A stretch of 64,000 nucleotides of DNA from Methylotenera sp. (lineage in GTDB: Bacteria > Pseudomonadota > Gammaproteobacteria > Burkholderiales > Methylophilaceae), in assembly GCF_030653755.1 (NCBI RefSeq), contig NZ_JAURYU010000046.1, positions 1 to 64,000 on the forward strand, in the 5' to 3' direction. Below are positions 57,262-64,000 of the stretch, piece after piece. The stretch's first letter is position 1. Each line of letters starts with the position of its first letter. The translations under genes and the position numbers were made by a program. The notes beneath the pieces were generated by a model. That model was not told where the DNA came from. It did no database searches and was given only the letters and a program-made list of their open reading frames with translations.

Positions 57262-58047
57262 ATGGCTGGCAGTCACTTAATCCGATTGGGTAAGGTAAAG
57301 GGTAAGAATGGAATTTTAGCCGCAATGCAACACAATAAACGCACTTTGCAAGCCGAACGTGGCGCGGGTGCAAACATTGATGCGGCTAAAACACATTGCA
57401 ATTACTCGCTTGCTAGTGTTGCTGACACACCCGAAGCGATAGCCACCCGCGCTAAAGTTTTGATGGTAGAGGCTGGCATAGACACGCCCCGCAAAAACGC
57501 GGTTATGGCGGTAGAGGTGATTTATAGCCTACCCATTGACCGACACAATCAAGACACGCGCCCGTTTTTTACGGACTGTCTAAACTGGACAAAACAAACC
57601 TTTGCGGGTGTGTTGTTATCTTTTGACGTACACTTGGACGAAAGCGCACCCCATGCCCATGCCGTGATATTGCCACTGGTAAACGGCAAAATGCAGGGTA
57701 GTGACATGGTGGGCTATAAAGGCAACATAACGCGGCTTATCAATCTATTTCATAAAGAAGTGGCAGGGCGTTATGGTTTGAGTAGAAGCGATAGTAAGCG
57801 ATTGTCTAACCTAGACAAGCAAGCCATTGAGCGGCAAGTTTTAATGCGGCTAAAGAGCGACCCTGTCATGCAATCATGTGCTTGGCCTTGCTTTCGTGAT
57901 GCTATTCATAAAGACCCGCTATCGTTTGCACAATCACTAGGCATTGCAGCACCAGCAAAACGACAAACTAAAACCAAGTCATTCATTGAAATAATGACAT
58001 CCAAAGGCAAGGGTAAGCCTAAAAACCCTATAGGGAATTTTGCCTAA
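57262..58047 (+). CDS. MobV-type relaxase / plasmid mobilization protein (Mob_Pre), compact
   Basis: This 261-aa protein has motif I-like AMQHNKRTLQAERGAGANIDAAKTHCNYSL and motif III VHLDESAPHAHAVILPL (HxDExxPHxH, the metal site of Mob_Pre relaxases). Motif II is around NAVMAVEVIYSLP. Mob/Pre proteins of plasmids are usually 400-500 aa, so this one has only the relaxase domain plus a short C-terminus. It would nick an oriT in cis for transfer by a helper conjugation system, which makes the element mobilizable rather than self-transmissible. Confidence 0.85.
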   Translation: MAGSHLIRLGKVKGKNGILAAMQHNKRTLQAERGAGANIDAAKTHCNYSLASVADTPEAIATRAKVLMVEAGIDTPRKNAVMAVEVIYSLPIDRHNQDTRPFFTDCLNWTKQTFAGVLLSFDVHLDESAPHAHAVILPLVNGKMQGSDMVGYKGNITRLINLFHKEVAGRYGLSRSDSKRLSNLDKQAIERQVLMRLKSDPVMQSCAWPCFRDAIHKDPLSFAQSLGIAAPAKRQTKTKSFIEIMTSKGKGKPKNPIGNFA

Positions 58048-58055
58048 AAACAATT

Positions 58056-58087
58056 AAACCCTATCCTGTGTATAGGGTTTGGTTTTA
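58056..58087 (+). terminator. Terminator after the relaxase gene
   Basis: AAACCCTAT-CCTGTGT-ATAGGGTTT is a perfect 9-bp stem with a 7-nt loop, followed by GGTTTTA. Confidence 0.65.
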
Positions 58088-58154
58088 ATCACACTTTCGG
58101 AACTATAAAAAATAAATAAATCTATAAACAGGTTAGTTATTTAATCAATAGCCT

Positions 58155-58454
58155 ATGAAGCTAAACGATACGTTTAAAATGAACAGAGCGCAGATTAGGC
58201 AACACAATAAAAAAGTGATAAAGCGGGTGCGAGAGCTTATGAAATTAAAACTAAGCACCCCGTATTACTATCGCATGAGAATGGGCTATAAAGAACTTGC
58301 CCATAGATTAAATGCAATTGAGTTATTATCAAGCCGTGGCAATCAGTGGACTATGCGAAGCCTTTACAGAATGATGCAACGGCAAAATGTAGCCATTCAT
58401 TCAATCACGGCAGCATTAAATAAAAAGGGCATTAAAAGACATATTAGAACGTGA
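58155..58454 (+). CDS. Small basic hypothetical protein of the element
   Basis: This 99-aa, very basic protein reads RAQIRQHNKKVIKRVRELMKL, then GYKELAHRLNAIELLSSRGNQWTMRSLYRMMQRQNVAIHSITAALNKKGIKRH. The middle resembles the DNA-binding helix pattern seen in serine-recombinase accessory domains (LNxxGxxSRRGxxWTxxSLYRML) but has no catalytic domain. It is followed by iteron-like repeats it might bind (inference). Confidence 0.6.
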   Translation: MKLNDTFKMNRAQIRQHNKKVIKRVRELMKLKLSTPYYYRMRMGYKELAHRLNAIELLSSRGNQWTMRSLYRMMQRQNVAIHSITAALNKKGIKRHIRT

Positions 58455-58457
58455 TTA

Positions 58458-58587
58458 AAACGAGCATTTCAGACAGCCGCAAAGGTGCATTTTTGACCAC
58501 GTTAAAACGTGCATAAACTGACCCGATAAAAAGTTGTATTAACCTACATAACAATGCGTATATTTTAAAGTTGCTATAAACGCGCAT
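58458..58587 (+). repeat. Iteron-like AAACGNGCAT repeats
   Basis: AAACGAGCAT (58458), AAAGGTGCAT (58481), AAACGTGCAT (58505) and AAACGCGCAT (58578) lie in the same orientation. The spacings 23, 24 and 73 bp are close to multiples of 24. The third copy overlaps the palindrome CACGTT-AA-AACGTG (58498-58511). The gap 58455-58714 has no gene. Confidence 0.5.
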
Positions 58588-58627
58588 CTCAAACTACGGT
58601 AAAGAGCGGTAAAAGATTTATTTTATT

Positions 58628-58644
58628 GGGTACGTTTGCGGGTA
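58628..58644. repeat. GGGTACG / GCGGGTA motif at the right end
   Basis: GGGTACG, identical to the left-end copies, is followed by GCGGGTA (partly the complement of the left CGTACCCGC). Candidate recombinase or excisionase site about 70 bp inside the right repeat. Confidence 0.35.
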
Positions 58645-58714
58645 TAGCGTTTTTTTAACTTTCATAGAATGGCTATTATATTGGCTTGTAGCGATTTGTT
58701 GGATTGACGCCTGC

Positions 58715-58796
58715 CCATTTTAGTGTTTCACCTAGTATCAAAAAGTATCAAAAGCCTAGTAAATTCAAAATTCTAGGCTTTTTTTACGTCTATTGC
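58715..58796 (+). repeat. att-type direct repeat, right copy
   Basis: 80 of 82 bases match the left copy, including a second tmRNA-type terminator (58750-58785). Just upstream, GGATTGACGCCTGC resembles the tmRNA CGATTCCCGCCTGC but lacks the following four bases TCCA, i.e. a decayed tmRNA 3' end. Confidence 0.87.
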
Positions 58797-58873
58797 TACC
58801 GTGTGGATTTTTTTCTATTTAGCATCGATTTATCGCGACCTTCTAAAGTTACCTTAAAGATGGTGTTGCAAAA

Positions 58874-58914
58874 TATAATGCAATATTTCAACAATAGTTG
58901 TAATATTGCATTAT
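58874..58914 (+). promoter_or_regulatory. arsR promoter -10 and ArsR operator
   Basis: ATAATGCAATATT (58875-58887) and AATATTGCATTAT (58902-58914) form a perfect 13-bp inverted repeat with 14-bp spacing, extended inside by CAAC-AATA-GTTG. The left arm overlaps a perfect -10 hexamer TATAAT (58874-58879), and the right arm reaches into the arsR ATG. This is the layout expected for autorepression. The -35 region is weak. Confidence 0.8.
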
Positions 58915-59284
58915 GGATAAAAATACAGCCACTTCAATTTTCGAGTCTTTGTCTTCTGGCGTGCGTTTAGATGTATTTAGGCTCTTGGTTAAGCAAGGGT
59001 TAAATGGGATGGTTGCAGGCGAAATAGCAACGACTTTAAATATTCCGGCTAACAATTTGTCTTTCCATCTAAAGGCCATGATTTATGCCAATATGGTGTC
59101 AGTTGAGCAGGAGGGTCGTTACCAACGCTATCGCGCTAACATTTCATTGATGTTAGACGTGATTGCTTATCTCACCGAAGAGTGTTGTGCAGGTCATCCA
59201 GAGAAATGTGTAGAAATGCGAACAGGCTCTGTTTGTTTGTCAAGTGTGCTACCTTCAATAACAACCGATAAATCTAAGGTGTAA
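58913..59284 (+). CDS. arsR: ArsR-family arsenic-responsive repressor
   Basis: This 123-aa winged-helix repressor reads IFESLSSGVRLDVFRLLVKQGLNGMVAGEIATTLNIPANNLSFHLKAMIYANMVSVEQEGRYQRYRANI. The inducer-binding cysteines are not in the classical ELCVCDL helix but in the C-terminal tail EECCAGHPEKC. Loss of DNA binding on As(III) binding would derepress the operon. It is the first gene of ars. Confidence 0.93.
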   Translation: MDKNTATSIFESLSSGVRLDVFRLLVKQGLNGMVAGEIATTLNIPANNLSFHLKAMIYANMVSVEQEGRYQRYRANISLMLDVIAYLTEECCAGHPEKCVEMRTGSVCLSSVLPSITTDKSKV

Positions 59285-59287
59285 ACA

Positions 59288-59767
59288 ATGAATGTTCTAT
59301 TTTTATGTACAGGTAACTCTTGTCGCTCTATATTGGGTGAGGCTACTTTTAATCATTTGGCGCCGAGTGGTTGGCATGCAATGAGTGCCGGGAGTAAGCC
59401 TACTGGTTATGTGCATCCACGTTCATTGGCTTTGTTAGCGTGTGAGGGTATTTCAACGGATGGCTATCATAGTAAGTCTTGGGAAAATCTGCCAACAATG
59501 CCAGATATTGTGATTACCGTATGCGGTAGTGCAGCGGGTGAAACATGTCCAGCTTATCTTGGCCCTGTGGTAAGGACGCATTGGGGGGTGGAGGATCCAG
59601 CACATGTTACTGGGACGGATGAGGAAATTGATGCGGCTTTTGTTAAGGCGTATAGCATTTTGCGTGCGCGTATCGAGGCGTTTTTGGCGCTACCATTAAC
59701 GACACTAAAAAACGATAAGACAGCACTAAAAGCTGAAATGGATAAGATCGCAACGACTATTATTTAA
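59288..59767 (+). CDS. arsC: Arsenate reductase, low-molecular-weight phosphatase type
   Basis: It reduces As(V) to As(III). The 159-aa protein has the CX5R phosphatase loop FLCTGNSCRS near the N-terminus, and further cysteines in VCGSAAGETCPAY as in the thiol-relay ArsC type. DPAH carries the general-acid Asp. The start is 3 bp after arsR. Confidence 0.94.
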   Translation: MNVLFLCTGNSCRSILGEATFNHLAPSGWHAMSAGSKPTGYVHPRSLALLACEGISTDGYHSKSWENLPTMPDIVITVCGSAAGETCPAYLGPVVRTHWGVEDPAHVTGTDEEIDAAFVKAYSILRARIEAFLALPLTTLKNDKTALKAEMDKIATTII

Positions 59768-59776
59768 GGAAATGTG

Positions 59777-60139
59777 ATGGCTAAATCAATACAGGTGTTT
59801 GATCCTGCAATGTGCTGTAGTAGTGGCGTATGTGGGACGGAAGTGGATCAGAGTTTGGTTAGTTTTTCTGCCGATGTAGATTGGGCGAAAACTAATGGCG
59901 CACAAATTGAACGTTTTAATCTTGCACAACAGCCGATGGATTTTGCTAATAATAAAGTGGTGAGAGATTTTCTTGAGCGCTCTGGTCAAGATGCGTTGCC
60001 ACTTATTTTAGTTGATGGTGAGTTTGCCTTGGCTGGCCGTTACCCAAGCCGTACCGAACTGGCACGTTGGGCTGGGTTGGCATTGGCAATTGAAATTGAA
60101 CCTGTTGCCAGTTGCTGTAGTGGTGGTAAGTGTTGTTAG
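59777..60139 (+). CDS. arsD: Arsenite metallochaperone ArsD
   Basis: ArsD hands As(III) to ArsA. It is about 120 aa from ATG 59777 (ORF track: GTG 59774). The vicinal cysteines CC and C near residues 11-18 (DPAMCCSSGVCG) are the metalloid site, and a second cluster ends the protein (SCCSGGKCC). It lies directly before arsA. Confidence 0.95.
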   Translation: MAKSIQVFDPAMCCSSGVCGTEVDQSLVSFSADVDWAKTNGAQIERFNLAQQPMDFANNKVVRDFLERSGQDALPLILVDGEFALAGRYPSRTELARWAGLALAIEIEPVASCCSGGKCC

Positions 60140-60179
60140 TTTAATGTTAGCTTATTTGATGCTCTGCTAAGGATAATCC

Positions 60180-61934
60180 ATGCTATTTCTTGATCAACCA
60201 CCACGTTTTCTTTTTTTTACTGGTAAGGGTGGCGTGGGAAAAACTTCAATTGCCTGCGCAACGGCAATCCAATTGGCTGAAAACGCTAAGCGCGTTTTAC
60301 TGGTAAGTACGGATCCTGCATCAAACGTTGGTCAGGTTTTTGGCATTAGCATAGGTAATCATATTACAGCCGTGCCAGCCGTACCTAATTTGGCGGCGCT
60401 GGAAATTGATCCGCAAGCTGCCGCACAGGTATATCGTGATCGTATTGTTGGGCCCGTGCGTGGCATTTTACCTGACGATGTTGTTAGAGGGATTGAAGAA
60501 CAGCTCTCTGGCGCATGTACCACAGAAATTGCAGCTTTTGATGAGTTCACGGCACTTTTAATCGACTCACCTGTGACGGATGATTATGATCACATCGTAT
60601 TCGATACCGCACCAACTGGGCATACGATTCGCTTACTACAGTTGCCTGGTGCATGGAGTGGTTTTTTAGAAGAGGGCAAGGGTGATGCGTCATGCCTGGG
60701 GCCTTTATCTGGCCTAGAAAAACAACGCGAACAATACAAGGCTGCAGTTGACGCACTTGCAGATGGCAAACGTACTAGATTGATTCTCGTTGCGCGAGCG
60801 CAGCAGTCCACCTTACGAGAAGTTGCACGCACCCATAAAGAACTGGCAGGTATTGGTTTAAAACAACAATACTTGGTTATTAATGGCATTTTGCCAAAAA
60901 TCGAGGCTGAAACTGATAGGTTGGCAGCTGCAATTTATCAGCGCGAACAGTCTAGTCTCAACGCGATTCCAGAGGTGTTAAAACAACTCCCGAGAGATTT
61001 AGTGGCACTCAAAGCGTTTGACTTGGTTGGGCTGGATGCCTTGCGACAGCTTTTAATAGATAGCCCTTATCAAGTGCATGATGTTAGTGATTCGCTTGTT
61101 GAAGTGAGTAAGCAAAGCCTGTCTCAGCTTGTTGATGGGATTGCAAAAGAAGGTCATGGCTTAGTGATGACGATGGGCAAAGGTGGTGTTGGTAAAACCA
61201 CGATAGCCGCAGCCGTAGCTGTTGAGTTGGCTAGTCGCGGTTTACCTGTACACCTCACTACATCAGACCCAGCGGCTCATTTGTCAGACACGTTGAACGG
61301 TAACCTTGATAATTTAACTGTGAGCCGAATTAATCCACATGAAGAAACTGAACGCTACCGCCAAAATGTACTGGATAGTAAAGGCGCGCAATTGGATGCG
61401 CATGGTCGTGCTTTGCTAGAAGAGGATTTGCGCTCTCCGTGTACGGAGGAAATTGCAGTATTTCAAGCATTCTCAAGGATTATCCGTGAAGCGGGTAAAA
61501 AGTTTGTTGTCATGGATACAGCGCCGACAGGACACACGTTGTTATTACTTGATGCAACAGGTGCATATCACCGTGAAGTGGCTCGTCAAATGGATAAAGC
61601 TCATTTGCACTACACGACACCAATGATGCAGTTACAAGATCCAAAGCAAACTAAAATACTGATCGTCACACTTGCAGAAAAGACGCCCGTATTGGAAGCG
61701 GCTAACTTGCAAGAGGATCTGCGTCGCGCTGGTATTGAGCCTTGGGCATGGGTAATTAATAATAGCATTGCTGCAACAACCACTACCTCTGCCTTGTTGC
61801 ATCAAAGAGCGCTTAATGAGTTGGTGGAAATTAATACAGTAGCCGAGCAATATGCAAAACGCTATGCCTTGGTACCGATGCTGAAGGAAGAGCCTGTTGG
61901 TGTTGAGAGACTTCATCAACTCGCCAGCGGTTGA
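60180..61934 (+). CDS. arsA: Arsenite-transporting ATPase ArsA
   Basis: This 584-aa, internally duplicated ATPase has A1 with FTGKGGVGKTSIACA and DTAPTGHTIRLLQLPG and A2 with TMGKGGVGKTTIAAAVA and DTAPTGHTLLLLDATG. Metalloid-binding cysteines lie in GACTTEIAAFDEF and SPCTEEIAVFQAF in the two halves. It energises the membrane efflux protein. Confidence 0.97.
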   Translation: MLFLDQPPRFLFFTGKGGVGKTSIACATAIQLAENAKRVLLVSTDPASNVGQVFGISIGNHITAVPAVPNLAALEIDPQAAAQVYRDRIVGPVRGILPDDVVRGIEEQLSGACTTEIAAFDEFTALLIDSPVTDDYDHIVFDTAPTGHTIRLLQLPGAWSGFLEEGKGDASCLGPLSGLEKQREQYKAAVDALADGKRTRLILVARAQQSTLREVARTHKELAGIGLKQQYLVINGILPKIEAETDRLAAAIYQREQSSLNAIPEVLKQLPRDLVALKAFDLVGLDALRQLLIDSPYQVHDVSDSLVEVSKQSLSQLVDGIAKEGHGLVMTMGKGGVGKTTIAAAVAVELASRGLPVHLTTSDPAAHLSDTLNGNLDNLTVSRINPHEETERYRQNVLDSKGAQLDAHGRALLEEDLRSPCTEEIAVFQAFSRIIREAGKKFVVMDTAPTGHTLLLLDATGAYHREVARQMDKAHLHYTTPMMQLQDPKQTKILIVTLAEKTPVLEAANLQEDLRRAGIEPWAWVINNSIAATTTTSALLHQRALNELVEINTVAEQYAKRYALVPMLKEEPVGVERLHQLASG

Positions 61935-62077
61935 TAGGTGCTTGTTGAGTTTTTGCACCAAAGTGAAAAAAGCATGATGGTTTTTTGCGTCTTGCTGTAG
62001 TTAGTTGGCGCTTAAATTAGTGCTTTAATTTAAATAAAATAATCGTAACATCTCAATTAATAATAGACATAATCATC

Positions 62078-63124
62078 ATGAAATCAAATCAATCAATAGC
62101 ACCAATGAGTATTTTTGAACGATATCTCACGTTTTGGGTGGGTATATGTATCATAGTGGGCATTACATTAGGTCAGCTTTTCCCAAACCTATTTCAAGCA
62201 ATAGGCCAAATGGAGTTTGCGCAAGTTAATTTGCCCGTTGGCTTGTTAATTTGGGTCATGATTATTCCAATGTTGGTGAAAGTCGATTTTGGTGCATTGC
62301 ATGAAGTCAGAATGCATATTAAGGGTATTGGTGTGACTTTGTTCGTTAATTGGTTTGTAAAGCCGTTTTCAATGGCTTTTCTTGGCTGGTTATTTATCCG
62401 AAATTTATTTGCCCCGATGCTACCGCCTGATCAGATTGACAGCTATATTGCTGGCTTAATCTTACTTGCTGCAGCACCATGTACCGCAATGGTATTTGTA
62501 TGGAGCAGACTCACTAATGGCGACCCATTGTTCACGTTGTCACAGGTGGCATTGAATGACACCATTATGATTTTTGCGTTTGCGCCAATTGTAGCTTTAC
62601 TGCTAGGTATTTCAGCCATTACTGTGCCTTGGGCAACGTTGGTCACTTCAGTAGTACTCTATATTGTTATTCCAGTAATTTTAGCTCAACTATGGCGTAA
62701 AGCTTTATTGCGGGGTGGGCAAAAGCAGTTTGACGCAGCGATGGAGAAAATCGGACCTTGGTCAATCAGTGCGCTTTTGATTACATTGGTATTATTGTTT
62801 GCTTTCCAAGGAGAGGCTATTTTAAAACAACCTCTGGTCATCGCCCTGTTGGCTGTTCCCATTTTGATTCAAGTTTTCTTTAACTCAGCTTTAGCTTATT
62901 GGTTGAACAAGAAGGTTGGAGAGAAACACAATATAGCTTGCCCATCTGCGCTTATCGGCGCAAGTAACTTTTTTGAGCTTGCTGTCGCTGCAGCAATCGG
63001 CATATTTGGATTTAACTCAGGTGCAGCGTTGGCGACAGTAGTGGGCGTGTTAATTGAAGTGCCAGTAATGCTACTGGTGGTCAAAGTGGTCAACGAAAGC
63101 AAGGGGTGGTACGAGTTGTCGTAA
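62078..63124 (+). CDS. acr3: Arsenite efflux transporter Acr3
   Basis: This 348-aa protein has about ten TM helices and belongs to the BART superfamily, not the ArsB family. The conserved Cys is in LLAAAPCTAMVFVWSRLTNGD, and the conserved Glu in ASNFFELAVAAAIGIFG. The 143-bp gap after arsA has no convincing terminator, so it is probably still in the operon. Confidence 0.95.
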   Translation: MKSNQSIAPMSIFERYLTFWVGICIIVGITLGQLFPNLFQAIGQMEFAQVNLPVGLLIWVMIIPMLVKVDFGALHEVRMHIKGIGVTLFVNWFVKPFSMAFLGWLFIRNLFAPMLPPDQIDSYIAGLILLAAAPCTAMVFVWSRLTNGDPLFTLSQVALNDTIMIFAFAPIVALLLGISAITVPWATLVTSVVLYIVIPVILAQLWRKALLRGGQKQFDAAMEKIGPWSISALLITLVLLFAFQGEAILKQPLVIALLAVPILIQVFFNSALAYWLNKKVGEKHNIACPSALIGASNFFELAVAAAIGIFGFNSGAALATVVGVLIEVPVMLLVVKVVNESKGWYELS

Positions 63125-63288
63125 TTGTCACAATCTTTATCTTGAGTGTAGTCAAAAAGAAGTGCTTTATATTTAATAATCAAATTTAGTTAAATAGCCA
63201 ATTTCACTACCATTTGCTAGTCATTTATTGGTTTGGTAAACCTTTTCTGCGATAATAGTGTTTTGATTTTTTCTGAAAGCTAAAGTAA

Positions 63289-63600
63289 ATGGCACAATTT
63301 GATAATGTCAGCGTTAAAAAGAAAGCTAATATTTACTTTGATGGTAAATGCGTTAGTCACACTGTGATGTTTCCTAACGGAACGCGGAGTACGATTGGTG
63401 TTATCTTCCCAAGTACGCTTACATTTAACACGGCAGCACCTGAGTTGATGGAAATTAATGCTGGTGTTTGTAAAGTACGCTTACAAGGCGAAAGTGACTG
63501 GAAAACATACAGCGAAGGTGAAAAATTCACCGTGCCAGGCAATTCATCATTTGATATCGAAACAGTAGAGACATTAGATTACGTTTGCCATTTTGAGTAA
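63289..63600 (+). CDS. ppnP: Pyrimidine/purine nucleoside phosphorylase (PpnP, cupin)
   Basis: This 103-aa cupin reads [98 protein letters not shown], closely matching E. coli YaiE/PpnP, a broad nucleoside phosphorylase. Chromosomal housekeeping gene downstream of ars. Confidence 0.93.
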   Translation: MAQFDNVSVKKKANIYFDGKCVSHTVMFPNGTRSTIGVIFPSTLTFNTAAPELMEINAGVCKVRLQGESDWKTYSEGEKFTVPGNSSFDIETVETLDYVCHFE

Positions 63601-63699
63601 TGGTAATAGGTTGTGCGATATTTACTGGGCATCTCGGTAAGTATTTGCGCATTTTATCTATGACGATAATCTGCTTTATAAATAATATAGGGGTGATTT

Positions 63700-64000
63700 A
63701 TGCCTTCATTTGATATTTCTTCAGAAGTCGATATGGTCGCTTTGAAGAACGCGATTGATACAGCTGGTAAGCAAATTACCAATCGTTATGACTTTAAAGG
63801 TAGTTCAGCTAAAGTTGAGTTGAATGAAAAAGACAGTGTGATTACCCTGTTTGGGGATAATGACTTTCAGCTTGATCAGGTAAAAGATATTTTGTTGCCA
63901 GCGATGGAAAAGAAAGAACCTGATTCGTCTAAACGTCTGGATCATAAAGATGTCCAAAAAGTATCTGGAAACAAAGTGAAGCAAGAGATGAAAATCCGCG
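63700..64000 (+). CDS. YajQ-family nucleotide-binding protein, 3'-truncated by window edge
   Basis: Starts at ATG 63700 with AGGGG seven bases upstream; it is not in the ORF track because it runs off the window. The ~100 visible residues (MPSFDISSEVDMVALKNAIDTAGKQITNRYDFKGSSAKVELNEKDSVITLFGDNDFQLDQV) match the YajQ family, members of which bind c-di-GMP in some bacteria. Confidence 0.94.
   Translation, partial: MPSFDISSEVDMVALKNAIDTAGKQITNRYDFKGSSAKVELNEKDSVITLFGDNDFQLDQVKDILLPAMEKKEPDSSKRLDHKDVQKVSGNKVKQEMKIR

Overview
The window comes from an AT-rich betaproteobacterium. Sequence character and the order smpB / ratA-rnfH / DUF4124 gene / guaB-guaA, together with the flagellar layout, suggest a Methylophilaceae member (Methylotenera-like). 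That placement is recall-based inference, because no methylotrophy gene or rRNA lies in the window.

Region 1 (1-13375): the tail of a NarL/LuxR-type response regulator is followed by a co-directional surface-modification cluster. It holds a giant TPR/O-GlcNAc-transferase/GT-A fusion, a cytidylyltransferase-PEP mutase fusion, phosphonopyruvate decarboxylase, a PhnW-like class V aminotransferase, a second TagD-like cytidylyltransferase, a methyltransferase, a TagF-like (CDP-glycerol glycerophosphotransferase family) transferase with C-terminal TPRs, a second methyltransferase and a GT9 (heptosyltransferase-like) protein. These genes encode a plausible complete route from PEP to 2-aminoethylphosphonate, its CMP activation and its transfer, next to an OGT and directly upstream of flagellin. 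I propose it decorates flagellin with an O-linked sugar carrying a possibly N-methylated aminophosphonate. This is the main candidate for an undescribed system.

Region 2 (13376-43686): a nearly complete flagellar locus: fliC-flaG-fliD-fliS-fliT, a FliK-like gene and a truncated FlhB paralogue (FhlX type), fliE on the opposite strand, fliFGHIJKLMNOPQR, then flgBCDEFGHIJKL on the minus strand, and flgA, flgM and flgN on the plus strand. Sigma-28 promoters are readable upstream of fliC, flgK and flgM, with a weaker one before flgA. flhA, flhB, fliA, the motor genes and the chemotaxis genes are not in the window.

Region 3 (43687-53965): housekeeping genes: recQ, an ABC-F ATPase (YbiT type, TTG start), a nitroreductase, a GreA/GreB-family factor, guaA, guaB, a DUF4124 protein, rnfH, ratA and smpB. 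A perfect 21-bp inverted repeat lies between guaB and guaA.

Region 4 (53966-58796): tmRNA (tag ANDETYSLAA), with a compact mobilizable integrated element of about 4.4 kb at its 3' end. The element is bounded by an 82-bp direct repeat (2 mismatches) that contains the tmRNA CC(A) end and terminator. It carries a P4-type tyrosine integrase, an AlpA-like regulator, a winged-helix protein, a MobV-type relaxase and several unknown small proteins, plus iteron-like repeats near its right end.

Region 5 (58797-64000): an arsenic resistance operon arsR-arsC-arsD-arsA-acr3 with a perfect 13-bp-arm operator over the arsR start, then ppnP and the 5' part of a YajQ-family gene running off the window.
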